From JACRLW01 sp050181465 (lineage in GTDB: Bacteria > Planctomycetota > UBA1135 > UBA2386), in NCBI GenBank assembly GCA_050181465.1, contig JBFXDD010000037.1, positions 1 to 42,016 of the forward strand: a DNA stretch of 42,016 nucleotides, written 5' to 3'. Made by a program: the position numbers and the translations under genes. The stretch's first letter is position 1, and every line of letters starts with the position of its first letter. Shown one piece after another: positions 17,615 through 26,731 of the stretch. The notes under the pieces are model-generated. The model made no database searches. It was not told where the DNA came from and saw only the letters and a list, made by a program, of their open reading frames with translations.

Positions 17615-18976
17615 ATGGCGGTATCTCGTCGTGAACTTCTGGCCTCCGCCGCGGGGCTCTCCTGGATCGGCCCGGCCGCGGGCTGGCGCTACGTCGACTT
17701 CGCGGAGGAGGGCAAGGGCTCCGCGGATCCTGATCCGGCCCCCCGTATCGCTCGTTTCGAATCGCTTGCGTTCGGCATGTTCGTGCACTGGGGGCTGTAC
17801 TCAGGAATCGGCCGCGGCGAGTGGGCGATGAATCTGCATCGCATTCCGAAGCCGGAATACATGGCGCGGATGAAGTCGTTCACCGCGCGGGATTTCTCCG
17901 GTCGCGAGATCGCGAGAGTGGCCAAGAGCGCGGGGATGAAGTACGTCACGCTGACGAGCCGCCATCACGACGGCTTCAGTCTCTACGACACCCGCGGGTT
18001 GTCACCGCTCGATGTGACGGGGACTCCCGCAGGTCGCGACTTGATTGCGGACTTCTGTGAGGGTTGTCGCGCCGAAGGAATCGTTCCGATGCTCTATTGC
18101 ACGACGCTGGACTGGAGCGATCCGCGATTCGAGAGCGATTGGGACGGCTACCAGCAGTACCTGCGCGACTCGGTCGATCTCCTGTGCACGCACTACGGAC
18201 CGATCGGCGGATTCTGGTTCGACGGCAACTGGTCGCGAAAGGATGCCGATTGGCAACTCGACCGCCTCTATGCCGTGATTCGCACCAAGCAGCCGGAGGC
18301 GATGATCATCAACAACACCGGATTGGACAACGGTGGCGAGCTCGTACACGAGGAGATCGACAGCGTCACCTTCGAGCGCGGGCGCCCCTCGCCGATCGAT
18401 CGCTCGAAGATGAAGAAGTACATCGCCGGTGAGATGTGTCACACGCTCAACTTCCACTGGGGAATCGCGACCAACGATTTCAACTATCTCTCCCCTGCGC
18501 ATGTCATCGAAGAGCTGGCGGTGTGTCGAAGAGCCGGTGCCAATCTCCTGATGAACGTCGGTCCCGATGCGGAAGGTCGAATCCGTGACTACGAACGCGC
18601 GGCGCTGGCGCGCGTCGGCGACTGGATCGAGCTCCACGGTGGCGATCGCGGGCCGATGTACGCAGGTCGTCCCGCGGGGATCGTCGGCGAAGAGCGTGAC
18701 TTCGGGCTCGTCACCGCCGACGCGACGTATCTCTTTGCGTTCGACGTCACACCGACCGCGAATTCTCGACACGGTGAGCACTCGCGTGGTCCCGGGAAGC
18801 GTCGCTTCCGCAACGTCGATGCCCGATTCACGCGCGCAGAATGGCTGGACGGGAGCGGCGGTGTGTCGATCAGCCGAGACGGTGAGGACTGCATCCTCGA
18901 TGTGGGCGGCTATCCCTACGGTACGAACACGGTCGTGCGGGTTGCCAAGCTCGCCGCGGGCAAGTCCGGGTCGTAG
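17615..18976 (+). CDS. Alpha-L-fucosidase-like glycoside hydrolase family 29, probable Tat export
   Basis: 453 residues from the ATG at 17615. The N-terminus MAVSRRELLASAAGLSWIG is a twin-arginine signal (SRRELL then a hydrophobic stretch), indicating export of the folded enzyme. Family GH29 motifs are clear: FGMFVHWGLYS (51-61), the KYVTLTSRHHDGF block (109-121) and GGFWFDGNW with the nucleophile candidate Asp203. The acid/base residue is not conserved in position in this family and was not assigned. The family releases alpha-L-fucose from glycans; the acceptor is unknown. A possible -10 (GCTATGCT) lies only about 8 bp before the ATG, so the leader may be very short. Its 3' end overlaps the convergent glycosyltransferase gene by 61 bp. 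Confidence 0.88.
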   Translation: MAVSRRELLASAAGLSWIGPAAGWRYVDFAEEGKGSADPDPAPRIARFESLAFGMFVHWGLYSGIGRGEWAMNLHRIPKPEYMARMKSFTARDFSGREIARVAKSAGMKYVTLTSRHHDGFSLYDTRGLSPLDVTGTPAGRDLIADFCEGCRAEGIVPMLYCTTLDWSDPRFESDWDGYQQYLRDSVDLLCTHYGPIGGFWFDGNWSRKDADWQLDRLYAVIRTKQPEAMIINNTGLDNGGELVHEEIDSVTFERGRPSPIDRSKMKKYIAGEMCHTLNFHWGIATNDFNYLSPAHVIEELAVCRRAGANLLMNVGPDAEGRIRDYERAALARVGDWIELHGGDRGPMYAGRPAGIVGEERDFGLVTADATYLFAFDVTPTANSRHGEHSRGPGKRRFRNVDARFTRAEWLDGSGGVSISRDGEDCILDVGGYPYGTNTVVRVAKLAAGKSGS

Positions 18977-20055
18977 CCGCTCCAGAACCCGAGTGACGGA
19001 TCGCGATAGATCGCGACCATCCGCCCGGCGATCCGCCGAGGATCGTGCCAACGCTCGACGAAGCGGCGGCTTGCCGCGCCGATGGCTCGGCGGCGCGGTT
19101 CGTCGGCGAGCAGTCCGACGATGACCTGTGCGAGGCTTTTCGCATCGGCGCGGACGACCGGCAGTTCGTCGCGCATCGCCGGGGGCAGGAACTTCAGATC
19201 TTGTTCCCGCAGGTAACAGACCGTCGGCGTTCCCATGGCCATGAGCTCCACGGCGAGTCCGCCGTACCAGCCGATCCGCAGTTGATCGATGAGGAGGTCG
19301 GCGTCGCGATACATCTCCATGGCGCGAGCATGAGGTACGCCCTCGACCAATCGGATCTCGAAGTCGATCTCACGGCGAGCCGATTCGAGTGCGCTGAGGA
19401 TGATGTCGGTGCCTTTGATGGCCCGGTTCGTCGGTGCATGGAGCACGACCGGCCGCCGGCTGGCATCGCGCGGTCGCACCGGCACATCCTCTGGAAACAC
19501 CGACGCGTACGGAACGAACTCGGCGCCCGCGGGCAGCACGTGCAGCAAGTCGGGATTGAGCGCGAAGATGCGGTGTGCGTAGCGTGCGATGAAGCGGATG
19601 CGATCGCGGCGCGATGCATCCTCCTTGGTGTCGCAGTTGCCGCCGACACCCGAGCCGTCACAGCAAGTCACCGCGAAGTTCGCCTGACACCAACCGGACT
19701 GGCGCGCATCGCACCCTTGGTAGGTGACGAACAGTCGACGACGCAGCATGCGCAAGAGCGGCAAGTCGATCCCATGCCCGCGGATGGAAGGCAGGAAGGT
19801 CTGGCCGAAGTTGAAGTGAAAGACGTCGTAGCGCAGCAGCGAGCGCATCAAGAACAAGATGCGCGGCGGGAGGTCCGCATACTTGCGTCCGGGGCGGATC
19901 CCGAGATCGATGTCGACGGGCAACTGCAACCAACTCCGATGGTTCACCGCGACGGTGCTGCGAACTCCGAGTGCGCGCTCTGCGCGCGCCAGCCCAATCG
20001 GATTCCCGCCGACGTCCGTGGGGCAATGGAGGACGCGCAGCGAACGGTCGCTCAT
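18916..20055 (-). CDS. Glycosyltransferase (GT4-like) with cysteine cluster
   Basis: 379 residues. The two-Rossmann GT-B layout is suggested by an N-terminal LRVLHCPTDVGGNPIGLARA segment. The C-terminal nucleotide-sugar half has VVLHAPTNRAIKGTDIILSA, the MYRDADLLIDQLRIGWYGGL segment and ELMAMGTPTVCY, the glutamate-containing EX7E-like region of GT4 enzymes. Unusually a cysteine-rich loop (CDARQSGWC, then TCCDG and NCDTKED) sits between the halves, like one in the neighbour at 20927. No signal or membrane segment is seen, so it is cytoplasmic and probably acts on a lipid-linked glycan. It is the last gene of the polysaccharide operon, and its ATG overlaps the previous stop (ATGA). Confidence 0.82.
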   Translation of the reverse strand: MSDRSLRVLHCPTDVGGNPIGLARAERALGVRSTVAVNHRSWLQLPVDIDLGIRPGRKYADLPPRILFLMRSLLRYDVFHFNFGQTFLPSIRGHGIDLPLLRMLRRRLFVTYQGCDARQSGWCQANFAVTCCDGSGVGGNCDTKEDASRRDRIRFIARYAHRIFALNPDLLHVLPAGAEFVPYASVFPEDVPVRPRDASRRPVVLHAPTNRAIKGTDIILSALESARREIDFEIRLVEGVPHARAMEMYRDADLLIDQLRIGWYGGLAVELMAMGTPTVCYLREQDLKFLPPAMRDELPVVRADAKSLAQVIVGLLADEPRRRAIGAASRRFVERWHDPRRIAGRMVAIYRDPSLGFWSGYDPDLPAASLATRTTVFVP

Positions 20056-20930
20056 GTGAAGGTGCGGCGCAGAGCCTCGCGGAGCGGCGTGAACTCGATC
20101 GGCACGAGAGAGCGAAGCAGGGACACGTCGGCGCGGAAGTCCGAGGTTCGGACATTGGCCGCGACTTCGAAGTGCGGCTCCTTCCCGAGGATCGAACCGA
20201 GTTCGCTACCCAACTCGCGCAAGCCGGTAGCGACCGGGTGAGCGACGTTCAGAATCGGCGGGATCGGGCGATTCTGCGCAGCCAAGTGCAGGAGACTCGA
20301 ACACGCCCGTGTGACGTCGTCGACGTGGGTCAATGCGATGTGGAGACCCACGGCCTCGTCGCCGGTCGGTCCGGGCTGCAGCGTGATGACCTGGCCGTCG
20401 CGAACGCGCGCAGCGATCGTCGGGACGAGCATGGTCGTCTGGGTCGAACCGAAGACGCCGAAGAACCGCAGGCACACCGTCTGCAGTCGGGGACGGAGCA
20501 GCCGCAGGGCGTCCTCCGCGGTCAACTTGCTCAAGGCATAGGCATCGTTGCGGCGGACGGCCGCGTCTTCGGCCATCGGTACGAACGACGGTGCGTAGAC
20601 GCTTCCGGTGGAGGCGTAGAACAGCGTGTGTGCTCCTGCGTCGAGTGCGGCCTCGGCGACCCGCAGGGCGCCGACGACGTTGACGCCGAACAGATCGCCC
20701 GCCTGGCGAGGAAAGTCGCGATAGTGCGGCGACTGCGACAGGTAGAACACGGCGTCGACGTCGCGCATGTCGATCTCGTCGCGCAGAACGTCCAGCCGCG
20801 TGACCTCGACTTCCGTTCCCGGATGCGTCGCGATCAGGTCATACGCCTTGACAGCATGTCCGGATCTCCGAAGAGCCGCGCAAAGGTGTCGTCCGATGAA
20901 GCCGCCGGCACCGAAGACCGCACATCTCAT
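20052..20930 (-). CDS. NAD-dependent epimerase/dehydratase (extended SDR)
   Basis: 292 residues from the ATG at 20930, chosen because the NAD-binding motif GAGGFIGRH follows directly and AGAGGGA precedes it. The extended-SDR catalytic pieces are present: YASTGSVY with the Ser/Thr, and YALSK (Tyr-X3-Lys). HVDD in the substrate half fits nucleotide-sugar epimerases or reductases. The cofactor is presumably NAD(P) and the substrate a nucleotide sugar, which the sequence does not identify. It overlaps both flanking genes by 4 bp (ATGA), so it is tightly coupled within the glycosyltransferase operon. Confidence 0.87.
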   Translation of the reverse strand: MRCAVFGAGGFIGRHLCAALRRSGHAVKAYDLIATHPGTEVEVTRLDVLRDEIDMRDVDAVFYLSQSPHYRDFPRQAGDLFGVNVVGALRVAEAALDAGAHTLFYASTGSVYAPSFVPMAEDAAVRRNDAYALSKLTAEDALRLLRPRLQTVCLRFFGVFGSTQTTMLVPTIAARVRDGQVITLQPGPTGDEAVGLHIALTHVDDVTRACSSLLHLAAQNRPIPPILNVAHPVATGLRELGSELGSILGKEPHFEVAANVRTSDFRADVSLLRSLVPIEFTPLREALRRTFT

Positions 20931-22114
20931 GATTCCCTCTCCGCGTAGACCGTCGCCAGTCGCCGACCGAAAGCTTCGAGGCTGTGATGGGTCTCGATGT
21001 AGGCGCGGCCTGCGAGCCCGAGCCGGTGTAGCCGAGGTCGATCCAGAATGAGTTCGCGCAGCACGCGATCGATGTCGTTCACGGTCACGTTCACGATGGG
21101 GCAGTGTTCGGGCGCGAGCAAGTATTCGGTCTTCCTGACGAAGCAGACGACGGGCTTGGCGAGCGCCATGGCCTCCTGAGCCAGGTAGCCGTGGAAGCCG
21201 ATCAGGCACTGGTCGAAGACGATGTCCGCACTGCGATAGAGGTCCAGCGCCTGCCGATTGGGCACGCGTTCGACCATGACCAATTCGACATCGAGGCCCT
21301 CCGAACGAAGGCGGTCGATCGAAGCCTGGAGGAAGCGAGTCCCCTTGAAGAATCGGTGGTTCGGGGCGTGCACGACTCGCACCGTGCCGACCGCCTCGGG
21401 CGCGGGGGGCAGCGGCCGATATCGATCACCGCGATCGGCCTCGAGGTCGACCGGCCAGAAGTAGAGTTCGTTGCGGCTTCCCGGCGTGTATTCGAGCATG
21501 TCGCCCATGGCGAACACCGCCGTGGCATGCGCGGAGATCGCGTTCATGTTCTCGCGGCCACGGCGCTCGTCGCACACGCAAGCGACCTTCGGTGCTGGGC
21601 ATTCGCTGCAACAGTTCCATTCACCGAGTTGAAGCGTCCGCTCGCGAGTGCGGACGTCGGCGCCGTAGGTCCACAAGTAGACGGCTTTTCCGAGCGCACG
21701 CAGGAGCGCCAACTCACGGTCATTGAATCGAAACGGCACCAGTGGCGGCGTGAGTCCTCGATCGCAGTAGAAGTGAAACCTCTCGTAGCGAAAGACCGCC
21801 CACAACAGGGTCAGGTACGGAAGCAGCGCGCCGAGGACAGGGATTCGCGATGGTCGCGAGAGGTCGAACGTGAACTCGCGAGTGATGAAGTAGGTGCGGT
21901 AGACCAGCGAGTGGGCCGTACCGTTGATCGTGGCATCGGCGCGCGCATTGATCGCGAGGTTCAAGATCGGCGTTCCCGCCCACAGGCTGCGCCCTCGACC
22001 AAGTCGCAGCCAGCGCGCTGGAGCGGCGAGGATGCGAATGAGCAGGAAGGCGAGGCGATCGAAGAGCCGTCGCGCCACTCCGGGGCGAGGGCCGTCCTCG
22101 TCGTTGGCGCTCAC
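20927..22114 (-). CDS. Glycosyltransferase (GT4-like) with cysteine-rich insertion
   Basis: 395 residues. N-terminal basic and hydrophobic helices (RRLFDRLAFLLIRILAAPA) suggest membrane association. The C-terminal half carries VRVVHAPNHRFFKGTRFLQA, LYRSADIVFDQCLIGFHGYL and AQEAMALAKPVVCF, a close parallel to the GT4 gene at 18916, so the two are probably paralogues. The cysteine cluster CCSECPAPKVACVC (around 167-180) directly follows YGADVRTRER, in the same place as the cluster of the paralogue; a structural metal site is plausible. It is probably a sugar transferase in surface glycan assembly. ATGA overlaps at both ends show translational coupling. Confidence 0.82.
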   Translation of the reverse strand: MSANDEDGPRPGVARRLFDRLAFLLIRILAAPARWLRLGRGRSLWAGTPILNLAINARADATINGTAHSLVYRTYFITREFTFDLSRPSRIPVLGALLPYLTLLWAVFRYERFHFYCDRGLTPPLVPFRFNDRELALLRALGKAVYLWTYGADVRTRERTLQLGEWNCCSECPAPKVACVCDERRGRENMNAISAHATAVFAMGDMLEYTPGSRNELYFWPVDLEADRGDRYRPLPPAPEAVGTVRVVHAPNHRFFKGTRFLQASIDRLRSEGLDVELVMVERVPNRQALDLYRSADIVFDQCLIGFHGYLAQEAMALAKPVVCFVRKTEYLLAPEHCPIVNVTVNDIDRVLRELILDRPRLHRLGLAGRAYIETHHSLEAFGRRLATVYAERES

Positions 22115-23334
22115 GAGCAGTGCTCGGCGAGGACCTCAGCGAATCGTTGCACGATGACACGATTCGAGTGGAATCGCTCGTACCAGTCACGGCTCTTGGC
22201 ACCGAGCGCCTGACCTCGATCCTCCGACTCGTAGACTTCGCGAAGTGCATCGAAGACCTCGTCGGGCAGTTTCGCGTTGAGCACCGGCGGTAGCTCGGGC
22301 ATGCACCATCGATGGCGCTGTTCGTCCAGGTAGAGCAGAGCGGGTCGGCCGTGGAGGAACGCTTTGGGCGTTGTGCTCCCGAATGCACCGAGCCAGAATT
22401 GGTCGGCGAGCACATCGCAGGCCGCGACGTATTCGCTCATGCGGCGATTGCCCTGAGTCGGAATCCACAGCACGCGGGACTCGATACCCAGTTCGGCGAT
22501 CAGTGCCTTGCTGTCGTCCACCTTCTGGCCCCAGTCGACGAGGACTGCGGATGCGCGCGGCGCCACCTCGTGCACCAATCGCGCGAAGCCGCGGAGGAAG
22601 AGGTCGTTGCCCTTCTCCCAGTCCGGATGCCGGCGTTCTTCCCAATGTTGCCTGGACGGATGAAAGACGATGAAGTCCGTCTCCAGCCGCCGCTCGAGTT
22701 CGCCGCGCAGACGTCGCACGCGTTCTGCGTCCACCGGTGACTCGTTGACGGGGTGCGGCACGAAGCCGAATCGTTCGAGTCCGAGTCGGCCGGCGGCAAG
22801 GATGTTGTCGCAGTTGGTGATGAACGCGTGATTCGACGCGCGATAGGTCGTTGCGCAGAGTCGTCCCTGAACCGTGGGTTGGAACGGGATGTTGCGGATC
22901 GTTCCGTGCTCGTAGGCAAAGAACGGTCGCTTGCCGACCAAGAGCGGAAGCACACCGTCGGTCGAGTAGCCGACGATCGCGTCGTAACTGCGAAACAGGC
23001 GACGGAACATCGGCAAGACCGAGCGATAGGGCTGCGCATCCTCGCTCGTGAGCGCGTCTTCGCGGGCTGGGAACCAGCGGCGAAAGTTGCCGCACATCGC
23101 CTGCCACTGTGCCTCATCGAGCCCTTCCGATTCCGGGTGACGGGAGCGACGTTCGGCAAGCGCGCTGTCGAGCAACCATCGAAAGGGCATGGTGGCAAGC
23201 CAGGCGACGCAGAGCAGCAGCGAAGCCAGTGTTGCCAGCAGGGCGCAGGGGACGGCGAGCACGGCAAGCACGGTCGCGAGTGCGCTGGCCAGCGCGAGTC
23301 CGACCGGCGGTCGCGACCGCGCCAGCCCGCTCAA
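22111..23334 (-). CDS. Glycosyltransferase-like protein, 5' end may lie in the assembly gap
   Basis: 407 residues from a TTG at 23334, but the frame stays open upstream into the N run that starts 11 bp away, so the true start may be missing. Residues 10-50 form one or two membrane segments (LALASALATVLAVLAVPCAL). The rest resembles a GT4-type transferase: SYDAIVGYSTDG, FAYEHGTIRN, DFIVFHPSRQHWEERRH, and an acceptor/donor region GNRRMSEYVAACDVLADQFW with STTPKAFLHGRPALLYL. It overlaps the next gene by 4 bp (ATGA). It is probably a membrane-bound glycosyltransferase of the same pathway; the sugar is unknown. Confidence 0.72.
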   Translation of the reverse strand: MSGLARSRPPVGLALASALATVLAVLAVPCALLATLASLLLCVAWLATMPFRWLLDSALAERRSRHPESEGLDEAQWQAMCGNFRRWFPAREDALTSEDAQPYRSVLPMFRRLFRSYDAIVGYSTDGVLPLLVGKRPFFAYEHGTIRNIPFQPTVQGRLCATTYRASNHAFITNCDNILAAGRLGLERFGFVPHPVNESPVDAERVRRLRGELERRLETDFIVFHPSRQHWEERRHPDWEKGNDLFLRGFARLVHEVAPRASAVLVDWGQKVDDSKALIAELGIESRVLWIPTQGNRRMSEYVAACDVLADQFWLGAFGSTTPKAFLHGRPALLYLDEQRHRWCMPELPPVLNAKLPDEVFDALREVYESEDRGQALGAKSRDWYERFHSNRVIVQRFAEVLAEHCS

Positions 23335-23345
23335 TCGAAACAGAA

Positions 23346-23445
23346 NNNNNNNNNNNNNNNNNNNNNNNNNNNNNNNNNNNNNNNNNNNNNNNNNNNNNNN
23401 NNNNNNNNNNNNNNNNNNNNNNNNNNNNNNNNNNNNNNNNNNNNN
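23346..23445. other. Assembly gap (100 N)
   Basis: Exactly 100 unknown bases, the conventional placeholder for a scaffold join. The true size and content are unknown. It separates asnB from the next glycosyltransferase, so a missing start or even whole genes cannot be excluded. Confidence 0.98.
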
Positions 23446-23472
23446 TCGGCTTCGTCGCTGGTGCCGAAAGTC

Positions 23473-25503
23473 TCAGCGACGCTGGTCACGTGGCGGAGTC
23501 TCCTGGGCAGGTGGTTGACCGTCGACGAAGTGTCGTTGAATCCATTCGACGCTGAGCAGGGACCAGACCAAGAGCCGATGATTTCGACGGCCCTGGAAGT
23601 GCTCGTCCAACTTGGTCTTCACGAACTCTTGGTCGAACCAGGGGCGCTGTCGAGTGATGGGATCGAGCAGGATCTCCTGGATGTAGGCCATCGACGGTCC
23701 GCGATACCAGTTCTCGTCGGGAGGCGAGAAGCCGCGCTTCTGCTGGAACAGGAACTCGTCGGGGAGCAGTCCCTGCATCGCGCGACGAAGACACAACTTC
23801 CCATCGGTGGAATCGATGTAGGCGCTTTGGGCTGCGGAGAGAGACTCCAGATGCAGCTTGTGACGCGACGGGATTCTCCAGGCGAAGTCCGCCAATGCGT
23901 TGTCCATGAACGGCACGCGACTCTCCATGCTGTGCGCCATGGAGATGCGATCCTCGGTGACCAAGAGGCCGTTGAGGAAGGTTCGGAACTCGAACTCCAG
24001 CGTGCGCCGCAACAGCGCTTCTCGAGTCGGCAGTTCCGGATCGTCGTCAGGGAGCCGCGAGAGCACGCTGTCGAAGCTGGCGCGGGCGGCACCCTCGGTT
24101 CCATCGAGGTCTCTGGAGAACAGGTCGCCGAGCTCACGCGCCGGAAGCAATCGATGCCAGGAATCGAAATAGGATTCGGCGAAGTTTTCCGGTCTGCCGT
24201 TCAGCGCGAGTCGGTAGCGCCAAGGATAGCCCGCGAACAATTCGTCACCGCCGGTTCCGGCCAGACAAACCTTCACGAATCGGCTCGCCAGCTTGGCGAC
24301 GTACCAGTTCTGGTGGCACATCCCCACGCGCGGGTCGTCCATGTGCCAGGTGATCCTGTCCATCGCCGCGGGCATGTCCCCGGCGTGGAGGACCACTGCG
24401 TAGTGCTCCGTTTGCAGCAAGTACGACAGCATCTCGGCTTGGCGACGCTCGTCGAAGCCCTGCTCGATGCCGTTGACGTTGGTGAGATCGAAACCCGCAG
24501 TGAAGGTGTGCATGCGCGGGATCGCGCGACCGGCCACCGCGACGATCGAGCCGCTGTCCATCCCGCCCGAAAGATAGGAGCCGACCTTTACGTCGCTCAC
24601 GAGTTGTCGCCGAACCGCACCTTCGAAGCTCGCTCGCAGTTGTTCGTGGATCTCATCCGCGCGTCCATCCAGAGCGCGATCCTCGTGGGGGAAGCGTCGG
24701 AACCAGCGGTTCGATCGAGGCGGTGAGTGTTCCCCCGGCGCCACGGTGATCGACTCACCCGGCTCTAGCAGTCGCACCCCTTGCCAGAGTGTGTGGTCGC
24801 CGAAGAGATTCTGAAAGGTCAGATACTCGCGAAGGTGATTCGCTTCGATAGCGGCTGGCAGCATGCCGCTCGCGAAGAGCGCCTTGATCTCCGATGCGAA
24901 GAGGAGAGTGTCGCCGACCAACGCGTAGTACAGCGGCTTCACGCCGAAGCGATCGCGCGCGATCGTCAGTCGATTCTCCAGTCGATCGTAGATCGCGAAC
25001 GCGAACATGCCGTCCAGCATCGGCAGGCAATCCGCACCGTATTCCTCCCACAGCCGAACGATGACTTCCGTGTCGTTCGTCGAACGGAACGAGTAGCCCT
25101 TCTGCTCCAGGCCGACGCGGAGTTCGGGGAAGTTGTAGATCTCCCCGTTGTGCACCAGCCAGAAGCGCTGATCGGCCGAACACATCGGTTGGTGACCTCG
25201 GTGGCTGAGATCGAGGATCGAGAGTCGGCGATGGCCGAGTGCCAGACTCACCGCCGTGCGTTCCAGTTCGCCGCACGCGTAGTCGCTTCCGAACACCGGC
25301 AGGTGTTCGTTCAGGTGACGAAACCGGGCGTCGGCGAAGGCCAGCCAGGTGCTTCCGCGACCGGCCGGACCGTGGCCGCGCTCGAAGAACGCATAGCCGG
25401 CATCATCGGGACCGCGATGCGCGAGCGTGTCGCACATGCGAACGATGGCTTCGGACGCGATCGGCGCACCGCCGATGCGGGCGATTCCCGCGATGCCGCA
25501 CAT
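23473..25503 (-). CDS. asnB: Glutamine-hydrolysing asparagine synthase-type amidotransferase
   Basis: 676 residues. The N-terminal glutaminase has the nucleophile Cys2 (MCGIAGI), the HRGPDD block at 29-34, LGHRRLSILDLS and the NGEIYN loop at 119-124. The synthase half has the ATP pyrophosphatase loop SGGMDS (312-317) and the GGDELFAGYPWRY block. Together these transfer ammonia from glutamine through an adenylated carboxylate. In operons like this, AsnB homologues may amidate a uronic acid of a surface glycan instead of making free asparagine; that is inference from context. The protein is longer than E. coli AsnB (554) mainly by spacer loops and a tail. It begins 6 bp after the upstream epimerase gene. 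Confidence 0.93.
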   Translation of the reverse strand: MCGIAGIARIGGAPIASEAIVRMCDTLAHRGPDDAGYAFFERGHGPAGRGSTWLAFADARFRHLNEHLPVFGSDYACGELERTAVSLALGHRRLSILDLSHRGHQPMCSADQRFWLVHNGEIYNFPELRVGLEQKGYSFRSTNDTEVIVRLWEEYGADCLPMLDGMFAFAIYDRLENRLTIARDRFGVKPLYYALVGDTLLFASEIKALFASGMLPAAIEANHLREYLTFQNLFGDHTLWQGVRLLEPGESITVAPGEHSPPRSNRWFRRFPHEDRALDGRADEIHEQLRASFEGAVRRQLVSDVKVGSYLSGGMDSGSIVAVAGRAIPRMHTFTAGFDLTNVNGIEQGFDERRQAEMLSYLLQTEHYAVVLHAGDMPAAMDRITWHMDDPRVGMCHQNWYVAKLASRFVKVCLAGTGGDELFAGYPWRYRLALNGRPENFAESYFDSWHRLLPARELGDLFSRDLDGTEGAARASFDSVLSRLPDDDPELPTREALLRRTLEFEFRTFLNGLLVTEDRISMAHSMESRVPFMDNALADFAWRIPSRHKLHLESLSAAQSAYIDSTDGKLCLRRAMQGLLPDEFLFQQKRGFSPPDENWYRGPSMAYIQEILLDPITRQRPWFDQEFVKTKLDEHFQGRRNHRLLVWSLLSVEWIQRHFVDGQPPAQETPPRDQRR

Positions 25504-25509
25504 CTGCGA

Positions 25510-26517
25510 TCAGCTCCGCGGCCGTGGTGATGTGGCGGCGCGAGCCTTCTCTTCGAGTGCGGCGACGGCATCGCGCCGCCATCGGATGAGGCTCTTCATT
25601 CCGTCTTCCAGACCGACACTCCAACGGAAGCCGAGGTCTGCCTCTGCCTTCGCCGTGCTCCCGATGCGATTGGTGACGAAGGTCTGTCCCGCCGGCTCGT
25701 ACTGGATCTGGAGCTTGCTCTCGGTGAGCGCCAGCAGCAGTTCGGTCAACTCCTTGATCGAAGTGCCGATCCCGCGACCGACGTTGTAGCACTCACCGCT
25801 CTTCTCGGCCTGCATTGCCAGAAGGTTGCAGCGCGCGACGTCGTCGACATGCACGAAGTCGTATTGCTGACTCCCGTCACCAAACACGATCGGACGCTCA
25901 CCGCGTTCGATGCGATCCAGCACCTTGTGCATGACCGCGATGTAAGCACCCTTGTAGTCCTGGCGAGGTCCGTAGACGTTCATGTAGCGGAGGCCGCACC
26001 AATTCATCCCGTAGCGCGCGCCGAGGCTCTTCATGAAGTGTTCCCCGGCGATCTTGGTGGCCCCGTAGAACGTGAAGTTGTTGTAGGGATGGTCTTCGGT
26101 CATCGGTGTCACCACCGCATCGCCGTAAACCGACGCCGAGGACGAATACACCACTCGCTTGACGCCCTGCTTGATCGCGCACATCGCGACGTTGAAGGTG
26201 CCGCGAACGTTCACGTCGAACGCCGAGTCGGGGTACTCGTGACACTGAAGCAACCAGAGTGCCGCCAAGTGGAACACGCCATCGATACCCTCCATGGCTC
26301 GCTCGAGAATGTCGCGCTGCATGATGTCGCCACCGTGGGGGAAGATGGTGACGCGCGGGTCCTTCAGCGCACTGGAGAGGTTCGAGACCGAGCCGCGTGC
26401 GAAGTTGTCGTAGATCACGACTTCGCGGACACCGGTGCCGAGGAGCTGGTCGACTACGTGGCTGCCGATCAAACCGGCACCGCCAACGACCAGAATACGT
26501 TTGTCGTCGAGATTCAC
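25510..26517 (-). CDS. NAD-dependent nucleotide-sugar epimerase (UDP-glucose 4-epimerase-like)
   Basis: 335 residues. I chose the GTG at 26517 because relatives start with a sequence like VNLDDKRILVVGG; a TTG at 26553 would add a Pro-rich stretch that looks untranslated. The Rossmann motif GGAGLIGSH, the SSSASVYGD strand and YGATK (catalytic Tyr-X3-Lys) mark an extended SDR. HVDD and NVGRG complete the nucleotide-sugar pocket. It probably epimerises or oxidises a UDP-sugar for the polysaccharide made by this operon. It is the first gene of the operon, behind a recognisable promoter at 26579-26606, and is divergent from the PilT-like pair. Confidence 0.88.
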   Translation of the reverse strand: MNLDDKRILVVGGAGLIGSHVVDQLLGTGVREVVIYDNFARGSVSNLSSALKDPRVTIFPHGGDIMQRDILERAMEGIDGVFHLAALWLLQCHEYPDSAFDVNVRGTFNVAMCAIKQGVKRVVYSSSASVYGDAVVTPMTEDHPYNNFTFYGATKIAGEHFMKSLGARYGMNWCGLRYMNVYGPRQDYKGAYIAVMHKVLDRIERGERPIVFGDGSQQYDFVHVDDVARCNLLAMQAEKSGECYNVGRGIGTSIKELTELLLALTESKLQIQYEPAGQTFVTNRIGSTAKAEADLGFRWSVGLEDGMKSLIRWRRDAVAALEEKARAATSPRPRS

Positions 26518-26578
26518 GATGGAGGGGGCGGGAGGAAGAGGTGGCGGCTGCAATGAACATGCAAACCAGCCCTGTGAG

Positions 26579-26606
26579 ACTCTACGGCGAGGCTGTCGGT
26601 GTGCAA
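26579..26606 (-). promoter_or_regulatory. Candidate promoter of the polysaccharide operon
   Basis: On the minus strand TTGCAC (26606-26601), 16 bases, TAGAGT (26584-26579), predicting a transcript start near 26571, about 54 bp before the GTG at 26517. It is one of the better sigma-70-like matches in the window. Confidence 0.5.
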
Positions 26607-26731
26607 GAAACGGACACCGCCGAACGCGACGGTTCCGGGCTGCCTGCGGCCAAGGTCAAGCCGCGGGGCTCGTGTCGTCGATCTTGCCGTTGGATTCGAC
26701 GCAAGAGGGATTCGAAGCAAGAGGACCGAAC

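Noticed and set aside
23335..23472. Possible short genes around the N run
   Set aside because: Any reading frame there passes through unknown bases, so nothing can be supported.
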